From Acidobacteria bacterium UBA2994 (lineage in GTDB: Bacteria > Acidobacteriota > Vicinamibacteria > Vicinamibacterales > UBA8438): a stretch of 15,390 nt of DNA. Below, piece after piece: positions 1-5,707 of the stretch (position 1 is its first letter; each line of letters begins with the position of its first letter). The stretch spans positions 66,493 through 81,882 of the forward strand of contig DEAA01000054.1 in the NCBI GenBank assembly GCA_002346545.1, written 5' to 3'. A program made the translations under genes and the position numbers. The notes below the pieces were generated by a model. The model had not been told where the DNA came from. It ran no database searches and worked only from the letters and a program-made list of their open reading frames with translations.

Positions 1-275
1 TCGAAGAGGTGGTCGATGCGGTTGGCGGCCAGGTGCCGGTGCTCGTCGACAGCGGCTTCCGCCGCGGCAGCGACGCGCTGAAGGCGTTGGCGCTCGGCGC
101 CAACGCCGTCTGCTTCGGCCGGGCCACCCGCTGGGGCCTGGGCGCGTTCGGCGAACCGGGCGCCCAGAAGGTGCTCGAGATCCTGAACGCCGAGCTTAAG
201 CAGGCGATGGCGGCGGCCGGGGTCAAGTCGATCGCCGAGATCGACCGTAGCATCGTGAAGACGAAATTTCCGTAG
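1..275 (+). CDS. FMN-dependent alpha-hydroxyacid dehydrogenase, C-terminal fragment
   Basis: The gene enters from the left edge; the reading frame is open from base 3, so the GTG at 9 is not the real start. The visible ~90 residues are the end of the TIM-barrel of the lactate/glycolate oxidase family (FMN-dependent oxidation of 2-hydroxyacids to 2-ketoacids). I see the flavin-phosphate motif DSGFRRGSD, then KALALGANAV, a GR motif, and the family tail WGLGAFG...VLEILNAEL...AM. The DSGFRRG form instead of DGGVRRG is, from memory, seen in a subgroup of bacterial homologues. The catalytic His and most substrate contacts lie outside the window, so activity cannot be judged. A 63-bp gap separates it from a paralogue in the same direction; over their last 80 residues I count about 42 identities, which points to an old tandem duplication. 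Confidence 0.88.
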   Translation, partial: EEVVDAVGGQVPVLVDSGFRRGSDALKALALGANAVCFGRATRWGLGAFGEPGAQKVLEILNAELKQAMAAAGVKSIAEIDRSIVKTKFP

Positions 276-338
276 TCCCTCAGGAGACAGCAGACGCGGG
301 AGGGCTTCGCCGGGATCGGACCTCAGTACGGAGACGAG

Positions 339-1361
339 ATGACGATCGACAGACGGGAATCATTGCGACGGTTCGGGCAGTTCGTGACGGGCGCGTCCGG
401 ACAGGAACCGACCGGGGGCGGCGCCCCGCCCAACGATCGACTGGCGCCGGTGCTCGAACTGGTGAACGTCCCAGAGTTCGAAGCCATGGCGCGGCTCGTG
501 CTCTCGGGGAAGCAGTACGGCCGGGTGAGCGGCGGCCAGCGACGGTCGTTCGACAAGATGACCTTCCGCCAGCGGCTGATGGTCTATGCGTCGGACCTCG
601 ATCTGACGACGCCGCTTTTCGGGCATGACATGTTCGCGCCGATCATCGTCGGACCGGTGAGCGGTCAGCGCGCGCTCCACCCCGAGGGTGAGGTGGCCAC
701 CGCGCGCGGGGCGTCAGACGGGAAGGCCGTGATGGTCGCCACCGGCGACTCGCCGGTCGACGAAGTGGTGGCGGCCAGCCAGCAGCCGGTCTGGTATCAG
801 GTGTATGCCGACGCGTCAGGCGCGAGCGATGACGCGAGTCGGGCGGTCGACGCCGGGTGCCAGGCGGTGTGCGTGACCCTGGCGGTGTCGGAAGGGGGAG
901 CCCCGACGGCCATCGACTGGGACACGCTCTCGAGCCTCAGCGCGGCCATCGACGTTCCGGTGCTGGCCAAGGGGATCATGAGCGTCGACCAGGCCCGCGC
1001 CGCACTCGACGCGGGTGTCGACGGCCTGGTGGTATCGAACCACGGCGGCGTCGTGGGCGGAGGCCAGGCGCTCCCGATCGACGTGTTGGCAGAGGTCTCG
1101 GACGCGGTGGCCGGAGCAGTTCCGGTGCTGGTCGACGGAAGCTTCCGCCGAGGCACGGACATCTTGAAGGGGCTCGCACTTGGCGCCAGCGCCGTGATGG
1201 TGGCCCGGCCGCCGATGTGGGGGCTCGCCGCCTACGGCGCCGAAGGGGTGCAGACAGTGCTCGAGCTGTTCCAGACCGAGCTGGCGAGGAACATGGCGTC
1301 GTCCGGACGACCGAAGATTGCCATGATCGACCGTGAGCTGGTGAGGCTCGACCAGTGGTGA
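339..1361 (+). CDS. Divergent alpha-hydroxyacid dehydrogenase-like FMN protein, active site degenerate
   Basis: A 340-residue member of the FMN-dependent 2-hydroxyacid dehydrogenase family. The ATG has GGAGA five bases upstream. Recognisable elements are HPEGEVATARGAS (near 110-120), WYQVYAD, VLAKG (Lys211), SNHGG (His235), VDGSFRRGTD (Asp266, Arg270/271) and LKGLALGA. In flavocytochrome b2 numbering, His373 and Lys349 are kept. Arg376, which binds the substrate carboxylate, is Val238 here, and Asp282, the partner of the catalytic His, is Ala182 (VTLA in place of VTVD). The N-terminal substrate Tyr is not evident either. The fold and probably FMN binding are retained, but ordinary lactate or glycolate oxidation is doubtful. 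The start, DRRESLRRF, resembles a worn Tat motif without a clear hydrophobic core, so location is uncertain. It lies between its normal-looking paralogue and the PQQ dehydrogenase, and its stop overlaps or abuts the next start. Confidence 0.88.
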   Translation: MTIDRRESLRRFGQFVTGASGQEPTGGGAPPNDRLAPVLELVNVPEFEAMARLVLSGKQYGRVSGGQRRSFDKMTFRQRLMVYASDLDLTTPLFGHDMFAPIIVGPVSGQRALHPEGEVATARGASDGKAVMVATGDSPVDEVVAASQQPVWYQVYADASGASDDASRAVDAGCQAVCVTLAVSEGGAPTAIDWDTLSSLSAAIDVPVLAKGIMSVDQARAALDAGVDGLVVSNHGGVVGGGQALPIDVLAEVSDAVAGAVPVLVDGSFRRGTDILKGLALGASAVMVARPPMWGLAAYGAEGVQTVLELFQTELARNMASSGRPKIAMIDRELVRLDQW

Positions 1362-3316
1362 ACATGACCGCGCTCGTGACCCGAGGAACAATCGCCGCGG
1401 TCGCCTCAACCCTTTGCGTTGCTCCGGCGGCCGGGCAGATGGTCGAGTGGCGTCAGGTCGGCGCCGACCAGGGCGCATCGAAGTACTCGAGCGTCGGCGA
1501 CATCGATCGATCCAACGTCAGCGAGCTCGAGATTGCCTGGGCCTGGGAACCCAACGAGCTTCCGAATCGCGAATTCAACACCCGCCCCGGCAGTTTCGAA
1601 GCGACGCCGCTGATGATCGACGGCGTGCTCTATCTGTCGACGATGTATACGCGCGTGGTCGCCCTCGATGCCGCCACCGGCGAGCAGCTCTGGGCGTTCG
1701 ACCCCGAGGCGTATCGCACCGGGCCGCGGGGCGCCGGCCCCGGGGGCTACAAGCACCGTGGCGTCGCCGTCTGGGGCGAGGGCGACGACATGCGGGTGTT
1801 CATCAACAGCCGCGACAAGCTCTTCTCCCTTCGTGCTAGCGATGGCAGCCAGATCCGCTCGTTCGGCGACGACGGGGCGGCGCTGCTGACCGAGAACTTC
1901 CCGAATCCGGTCACCAACGACGAATTCGACCAGACCTCGCCGCCGGTGGTCTTCGACGACCTGGTGATCGTGGGCAGCCGGGTGCCCGACCGGGTGCAGC
2001 GACGATTCGATACGCCTGGCTCGGTCCAAGCGTTCGATGTCCACACGGGTGAGCGGCGTTGGGTGTTCTACACCGTCCCCCAATCGAACGACGCGTTCGG
2101 CGTCGATACCTGGGAGGACGGGTCGTGGCGCTTCACCGGTCACGCCAATGTGTGGGGTCTGATGTCGCTCGACGAAGAGCGCGGCCTCCTGTATGTGCCG
2201 ACGAGCACCCCGAGCAGCGACTTTTGGGGTGGCCGTCGCCTGGGCGCCAATCTGTTCGCCGAATCGCTAGTGGTGCTCGACGCACGCACCGGCGAGCGAG
2301 AGTGGCACTTCCAGACGGTGCATCACGGCCTGTGGGACTACGACCTGACCTCGGCCCCGAACCTGGTCACCCTCGACATCGACGGCAGAACCATCGAAGC
2401 GGTGGCAGAGGTCTCGAAACAGGGATTCACCTACGTCTTCGACCGCGTGACCGGTGAGCCGGTCTGGCCGATCGAAGAGCGGCCCGTCGACGTCGAAACG
2501 GATGTGCCGGACGAAGTACCGTATCCGACCCAGCCGTTTCCAACCAAGCCGCCGCCCTTTGCCACCCAGGGCGTCTCACTTGAGGACGCGAACGACCTGA
2601 CGCCGGAGATTCACCAGATTGCGGTCGAGGAGATGCAGACGTTCCGGCTGGGCCCGCTCTTCACCCCGCCGAGTCTTCGGGGCACCTTGCAACGGCCGCG
2701 GGTCGATGGCGGGGCCAACTGGGGCGGCGCCGCGCTCGACCCGGCCACGAACTTCCTCTATGTCCGCACCTCGGAAGGCGTGTCTCCGAATCAGGTATGC
2801 GCCATCGACCCGGGCGTCCCGGACGTCGACGTACCCTACACGAACAACTGTCCGCGGGGCGGATCGGCCGGCATTTTCCAGTATGTTGACGGCTACGTGC
2901 CGACCGAACGAAGCCGGCTTGGACCGATTCCGCTGATCAAGCCGCCCTACGCCAAGTTGGTTGCGATTGACCTCAACGCGGGCGAGATCGCCTGGAGTGT
3001 CCCGTTTGGTGAAGGCAGCCGCATTCTGCGCAACCACCCGCTTCTCCGCGGAGTCGATCTGCCGGAGCGCCTCGGCACTCCTGGGGCGAACGGCCCGATG
3101 GTCACCGCCGGCGGTCTGGTCTTCCTGGGAGGCGGCGACCCGTATCTCTACGCGTTCGACGCGGCCACCGGAGATGAGGTGCACCGCGTACCGACCGAGT
3201 TCCGCACCAGCGGAAACCCGATGAGCTATCGCACGGCCGACGGCCGACAGCTGATCGTCATCGCCACCGGCGCCGGACCCGACGCCAGGCTGGTCGCCTT
3301 CGGGCTACCGGAGTAG
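1355..3316 (+). CDS. PQQ-dependent (quinoprotein) dehydrogenase, soluble periplasmic
   Basis: About 650 residues, the usual length for single-domain bacterial quinoprotein glucose/alcohol dehydrogenases. A Sec-type signal peptide (TIAAVASTLCVAPAAG) is followed directly by an eight-bladed propeller with repeated PQQ motifs such as VVALDAATGEQLWAF and VVLDARTGEREWHF. The glucose-dehydrogenase-type signatures WGGRR and QTVHHGLWDYDL are present, as is the late-blade stretch GTPGANGPMVTAGGLVFLGGG. There is no N-terminal five-helix membrane anchor and no haem motif, so it must pass electrons to a separate carrier, most simply the cytochrome c gene 3 bp downstream. The exact sugar or alcohol substrate cannot be read from the sequence. 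GTG at 1355, GTG at 1358 (GTGA overlap with the upstream stop) and ATG at 1364 are all possible starts; all three keep the signal peptide, and coupling to the upstream gene is likely. Confidence 0.93.
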   Translation: MVNMTALVTRGTIAAVASTLCVAPAAGQMVEWRQVGADQGASKYSSVGDIDRSNVSELEIAWAWEPNELPNREFNTRPGSFEATPLMIDGVLYLSTMYTRVVALDAATGEQLWAFDPEAYRTGPRGAGPGGYKHRGVAVWGEGDDMRVFINSRDKLFSLRASDGSQIRSFGDDGAALLTENFPNPVTNDEFDQTSPPVVFDDLVIVGSRVPDRVQRRFDTPGSVQAFDVHTGERRWVFYTVPQSNDAFGVDTWEDGSWRFTGHANVWGLMSLDEERGLLYVPTSTPSSDFWGGRRLGANLFAESLVVLDARTGEREWHFQTVHHGLWDYDLTSAPNLVTLDIDGRTIEAVAEVSKQGFTYVFDRVTGEPVWPIEERPVDVETDVPDEVPYPTQPFPTKPPPFATQGVSLEDANDLTPEIHQIAVEEMQTFRLGPLFTPPSLRGTLQRPRVDGGANWGGAALDPATNFLYVRTSEGVSPNQVCAIDPGVPDVDVPYTNNCPRGGSAGIFQYVDGYVPTERSRLGPIPLIKPPYAKLVAIDLNAGEIAWSVPFGEGSRILRNHPLLRGVDLPERLGTPGANGPMVTAGGLVFLGGGDPYLYAFDAATGDEVHRVPTEFRTSGNPMSYRTADGRQLIVIATGAGPDARLVAFGLPE

Positions 3317-3319
3317 TCG

Positions 3320-3655
3320 ATGATCCTCAGATTCCTGATTGGCGCTGTCGTCGTGTTCCCCCTAGCTATCGCAACGCCGGCGTCTGCTCAGGAAGAGCAT
3401 GCTGGCGCCGAACCGTATCGGCTGGTGTGTCAGACCTGTCACGGCGAGGAGGCGAAGGGCGACGTGGCGCCGCCGCTAGTCGGAGGCGCGCTGGATGCCG
3501 ACTACGTGCTGGCCATCGTCCGGGAAGGCTTCGGCCAAATGCCGCCCATCTCGACTCGAGAGCTCACCGACGACCAGGTGCGCGACATCGTCGGCTACAT
3601 CGACTGGCTGAACGAGCGCGCAGCCGACCCGGCCGCCACCTCACGGCATCGATAG
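3320..3655 (+). CDS. Small exported mono-haem cytochrome c, probable electron acceptor of the PQQ dehydrogenase
   Basis: A 111-residue protein with a Sec signal peptide (residues 1-23, ending TPASA) and one class I cytochrome c domain. The haem-binding CQTCH is at residues 37-41, and Met74 in the QMPPIS stretch is the likely distal ligand, followed by the usual C-terminal helix (LTDDQVRDIVGYIDWL). The ATG is three bases after the PQQ dehydrogenase stop, with CGGAG six bases upstream lying inside the end of that gene, so the two are co-translated. The obvious role is periplasmic electron transfer from reduced PQQ towards a terminal oxidase. The gene is the last of the operon, and only 8 bp separate its stop from that of the convergent gene. 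Confidence 0.92.
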   Translation: MILRFLIGAVVVFPLAIATPASAQEEHAGAEPYRLVCQTCHGEEAKGDVAPPLVGGALDADYVLAIVREGFGQMPPISTRELTDDQVRDIVGYIDWLNERAADPAATSRHR

Positions 3656-3663
3656 CCCGCCTA

Positions 3664-4674
3664 CTACCCGCCCTCGGCCTCGCGCAGCTCGACGTGGCGG
3701 GCACCGCCCAGGATCCCGGTCACCGCCCGGTTGCCCTCGTGGCAGGCGTATTCGTAGATCGTGTAGTCGTTGTCGAGTCGGAGCGGCAGCTCCAGGGTCC
3801 AGGGCTGCGTGTAGACGTTCGGATCGGTGACTCGCACCTGCCAGTCGAGCACGCCCGGCCCCACCCGCGTGAACCGCTCCACCAGCCGTAGCTCGCGACT
3901 CACCGGCACGCCGTGCATCCGCCCGGCATTCTGATTCGGCGTGATCCAGCCCTTCTCGGTAAAGTTGGTCGTTTCGACCACCAGGGTCTCCCCCTCCCAG
4001 CGACCACGCGTGTCGCCCATCCACTGCCGGATCTTGCCGTCGATGTGCGGACGGTCGTCGACTGGGATGATCCGAGGTTCACGCACCATCTCGTAGAGGA
4101 TGATGACGTAGCCTGGCACCTGGAGAATCTGGTTCCCCGTGTTGTAGCCGTTGGGCACCATCGACCCCGGCATGCCGCGCGTGATGCAGCGGCTGTACGG
4201 GCTCATGTTCAGGTGATCGTCAGCCCGATGCTCGACCAGCCACCGGGCTCGCTCTTCCGCCTCGGGCGTCGTTGGCACCCGACCGGTCGACGGATCGGCG
4301 ATCATCGACGTACGACCGGTATACGCCACTGAGTCCCGGGTGTCACTCCAGAACCGGTTGTAGCCGCCGCCGAACCGGCCCGCCTGCGTGCGTCGACCTC
4401 CCGGGGCGCCGTCACGAGCGAGCGACTCATCGTTGTTACGTCTCACCTCCGCGATCTCTTCGGCGGTGTAGAACTCCTTGTCGCCCAAGCGCCGGGGACG
4501 CTCGAGAGGCGTCAAGGTGTCGTTGCGCCAAATGCCGGAAATGTCCGGTTGACCGTCAGACGTACGCGGAGCGCGGTAGCCGTCCACCGGGCCCGCGCTC
4601 TGGCCGGCCCACACCGGTGCGGCCATCCCGAGCATCACTGCTATCACCACGAACCATCGCCGAGCACTCTGCAT
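3664..4674 (-). CDS. Secreted protein of unknown function (family common in Acidobacteriota)
   Basis: About 336 residues from the ATG at 4674. The signal peptide is MQSARRWFVVIAVMLGMAA, with cleavage probable after PVWA. The mature part begins with the pattern DGQPDISGIWRNDTLTPLER and contains SRCITRGMPG, GRWEGETLVVETTNF and, near the end, YEYACHEGN followed by GILGGAR. I recognise this from memory as a large secreted family in Acidobacteriota and other soil bacteria, often annotated hypothetical; I know of no assigned reaction. Beta-rich character is likely, with no haem or obvious catalytic motif. An upstream in-frame GTG at 4704 would put ten residues before the signal peptide and is less likely. 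A TACAAT -10 element lies exactly seven bases before the ATG, suggesting a leaderless mRNA. Two adjacent TAG codons end the gene. Confidence 0.82.
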   Translation of the reverse strand: MQSARRWFVVIAVMLGMAAPVWAGQSAGPVDGYRAPRTSDGQPDISGIWRNDTLTPLERPRRLGDKEFYTAEEIAEVRRNNDESLARDGAPGGRRTQAGRFGGGYNRFWSDTRDSVAYTGRTSMIADPSTGRVPTTPEAEERARWLVEHRADDHLNMSPYSRCITRGMPGSMVPNGYNTGNQILQVPGYVIILYEMVREPRIIPVDDRPHIDGKIRQWMGDTRGRWEGETLVVETTNFTEKGWITPNQNAGRMHGVPVSRELRLVERFTRVGPGVLDWQVRVTDPNVYTQPWTLELPLRLDNDYTIYEYACHEGNRAVTGILGGARHVELREAEGG

Positions 4675-4680
4675 CCCTCC

Positions 4681-4686
4681 ATTGTA
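4681..4686 (-). promoter_or_regulatory. -10 element of the secreted-protein gene, predicting a leaderless transcript
   Basis: On the minus strand this reads CGG-TACAAT. With the last base of the hexamer taken as -7, +1 falls on the A of the ATG at 4674. The GGAGGG between them touches the start codon and is too close to act as a normal ribosome binding site. No clear -35 was found. Prediction from sequence only. Confidence 0.45.
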
Positions 4687-4727
4687 CCGGTGGCACCCGG
4701 GCACCGCAGCCTCCTCCGCGACCGTGC

Positions 4728-4733
4728 TATGCT
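4728..4733 (+). promoter_or_regulatory. Extended -10 promoter (TGC-TATGCT) before a 32-codon ORF
   Basis: TATGCT preceded by TGC forms an extended -10 with no good -35. Predicted +1 is near 4740, giving a 21-base leader that includes GGAG at 4751-4754 and the ATG at 4761. It lies back to back with the minus-strand promoter at 4681-4686. Confidence 0.45.
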
Positions 4734-4760
4734 GCGCAGGCTACCAAACGGGAGCTCTCG

Positions 4761-4859
4761 ATGATGCACCGTGAGAGCGACAGCATGACCAAACGCGCGA
4801 GCGTGGCGGCCGGCAAGGTCATCCTGCTGGACAGCGGTCGGGCTACGGTTCTGGACTGA
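4761..4859 (+). CDS. Possible small protein, 32 residues, unknown
   Basis: The ORF starts ATG ATG and encodes MMHRESDSMTKRASVAAG followed by KVILLDSGRATVLD. Support comes from the spacing of signals, not from similarity: an extended -10 at 4728-4733, GGAG six bases before the first ATG, and a clean stop. A 24-residue version could start at the ATG at 4785. It has no membrane segment, no cysteine and no recognised family; it does not look like PqqA, whose Glu/Tyr motif is absent. It sits just upstream of the iron-regulated bfd promoter. It could also be the remnant of a larger gene or a chance ORF. Confidence 0.35.
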   Translation: MMHRESDSMTKRASVAAGKVILLDSGRATVLD

Positions 4860-4907
4860 TCCCACGCCGTTGACGGCCGAAATTCAAGGGGAGATTGGCA
4901 GGTCGAC

Positions 4908-4926
4908 AATGAGATTGCGTCTCATT
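4908..4926. promoter_or_regulatory. Fur-box-like 19-bp inverted repeat
   Basis: AATGAGA-TTGCG-TCTCATT is a perfect 7-bp dyad with a 5-base centre, 19 bp in all. It matches 11 of 14 informative positions of the 7-1-7 Fur pattern TGAGAATnATTCTCA. Further A/T-rich ATTAT steps continue to 4943. It overlaps the -35 region of the bfd promoter, the position expected for repression by a Fur-type regulator. The binding protein is inferred; the dyad itself is directly visible. Confidence 0.6.
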
Positions 4927-4943
4927 ATCAAAACAATTATGAT
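4915..4943 (+). promoter_or_regulatory. Probable sigma-70-type promoter of bfd
   Basis: TTGCGT (4915-4920) and TATGAT (4938-4943) are separated by exactly 17 bp. The -10 matches consensus at 5 of 6 positions and the -35 at 3 of 6. Predicted +1 is near 4950, three bases before the GTG start, so the mRNA would be almost leaderless; this fits the absence of a ribosome binding site. The -35 lies inside the Fur-like dyad. Confidence 0.55.
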
Positions 4944-4952
4944 CTGGATGCG

Positions 4953-5147
4953 GTGACGAGACAGCCACCACCCGAGCGGACCGATGTCGTCTGCGAATGC
5001 CTGCAGGTGACCGAGTGCCAGTTGCTGGCCACGCTCACCCAGGGGGAAGTGCAGACGCTCCGCGACCTGCGCCAAGCCACTGGGGCCGGCGACGGCTGCA
5101 CCGCCTGCCACCACCTGCTCAAGCAGTACGTCCAGCGCCGCGCCTGA
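4953..5147 (+). CDS. bfd: Bfd-like [2Fe-2S] ferredoxin (bacterioferritin-associated ferredoxin)
   Basis: 64 residues, the normal size of Bfd. Cys14 and Cys16 (VCECLQVTE) and Cys49 and Cys52 (GDGCTACHHLL) reproduce the C-x-C...C-x2-C pattern that holds the Bfd [2Fe-2S] cluster, with about 32 residues between the pairs. In characterised systems Bfd docks on bacterioferritin and supplies electrons through its haem to release stored Fe(III), and it is made when iron is scarce. Here the bacterioferritin gene lies 45 bp downstream in the opposite direction, and a Fur-like dyad covers the promoter, both consistent with that role. The GTG at 4953 is the only plausible start ahead of the first Cys; there is no Shine-Dalgarno sequence. 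The CTACH is not a haem site, as there is no export signal. Confidence 0.87.
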   Translation: MTRQPPPERTDVVCECLQVTECQLLATLTQGEVQTLRDLRQATGAGDGCTACHHLLKQYVQRRA

Positions 5148-5192
5148 AGGCGACGCCCTCGCACCCCAAACTCCCTCTGACTCTGCTGCGGC

Positions 5193-5669
5193 CTAATCGT
5201 GGCCGCCCAGCTGCTCTGTCAGGTAGTTCTCGAGTCCAACACTCTCGATTCGGAAAAGTTGGGTCTCGAGCCAGTCGACGTGCTCCTCAGACTCGGACAG
5301 GATCGGTTCGAGCACCTCACGCGTCCCGTTGTCCTTGAGGCTGGTGCACAGCTCGATCGCGGCGTTGTAGGTTTCGACTCCTCGCTGCTCCAGTGCGAGA
5401 TCTACCTCAAACTGCTCCTTCACATTGGTGCCGACCCGGATAACGTCGTAGCGCGCGATCTCCGGCGTGCCTTCGAGGAAGAGGATGCGATCGATCAACT
5501 TTTCGGCATGCTTCATCTCGCCCATCGACTCATGCACGTGTTTCTCACCCAGGATTTTGAAGCCCCAGTTGTGACACATCTTGCCCTGGCAGAAGTACTG
5601 GTTGATCGCGGTCAGCTCAATGGTAAGCGCGCCGTTCAGCGCGTCAATAACTTCTGGTTTGCCCTGCAT
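5193..5669 (-). CDS. bfr: Bacterioferritin
   Basis: 158 residues, aligning without gaps to E. coli Bfr. The ATG at 5669 has a strong GGGGGAG five bases upstream. Motifs include AINQYF, HESMGEMKHAEKLIDRILFLEG, DLALE, EEHVDWLET and the tail GLENYLTEQ. Ferroxidase ligands Glu18, Glu51, His54, Glu94 and His130 are present, and Met52 is the haem ligand. The sixth ligand position, Glu127 in E. coli, is Ser here (SES-EEH), with Glu at 126, 128 and 129. The protein should assemble into a 24-subunit haem-containing cage that oxidises and stores iron in the cytoplasm. It is convergent with bfd and has its own -10 in the short gap after the upstream membrane protein gene. In-frame extension upstream to 5837 overlaps that gene and is not real. 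Confidence 0.95.
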   Translation of the reverse strand: MQGKPEVIDALNGALTIELTAINQYFCQGKMCHNWGFKILGEKHVHESMGEMKHAEKLIDRILFLEGTPEIARYDVIRVGTNVKEQFEVDLALEQRGVETYNAAIELCTSLKDNGTREVLEPILSESEEHVDWLETQLFRIESVGLENYLTEQLGGHD

Positions 5670-5693
5670 TCTCGCTCCCCCTCTAGCACCCCT

Positions 5694-5699
5694 ATTGTA
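5694..5699 (-). promoter_or_regulatory. -10 element of bfr
   Basis: On the minus strand this reads GC-TACAAT, in the 38-bp gap between the upstream stop (5708) and the bfr start (5669). Predicted +1 is near 5687, giving an 18-base leader that contains the GGGGGAG ribosome binding site. No clear -35; no Fur-like dyad is seen here. Confidence 0.45.
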
Positions 5700-5707
5700 G
5701 CGCCGCC

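Noticed and set aside
1406..3224. Long open frames on both strands within the PQQ dehydrogenase gene.
   Set aside because: They have no family features and are overlaps caused by high GC content; the PQQ dehydrogenase frame is unambiguous.
4866..4877. GCCG-TTGA-CGGC as a terminator after the 32-codon ORF.
   Set aside because: A four-base-pair stem without a T-run is expected by chance in DNA this GC-rich.
4909..4956. A 15-codon ORF (MRLRLIIKTIMIWMR) whose stop overlaps the bfd GTG as GTGA, suggesting a leader peptide.
   Set aside because: Its ATG lies within the Fur-like dyad and upstream of the predicted transcription start, so it would not be transcribed; no good ribosome binding site.
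5097..5111. CTACH in the Bfd-like protein as a c-type haem site.
   Set aside because: The protein has no export signal, and these cysteines are the second pair of the [2Fe-2S] ligand set.
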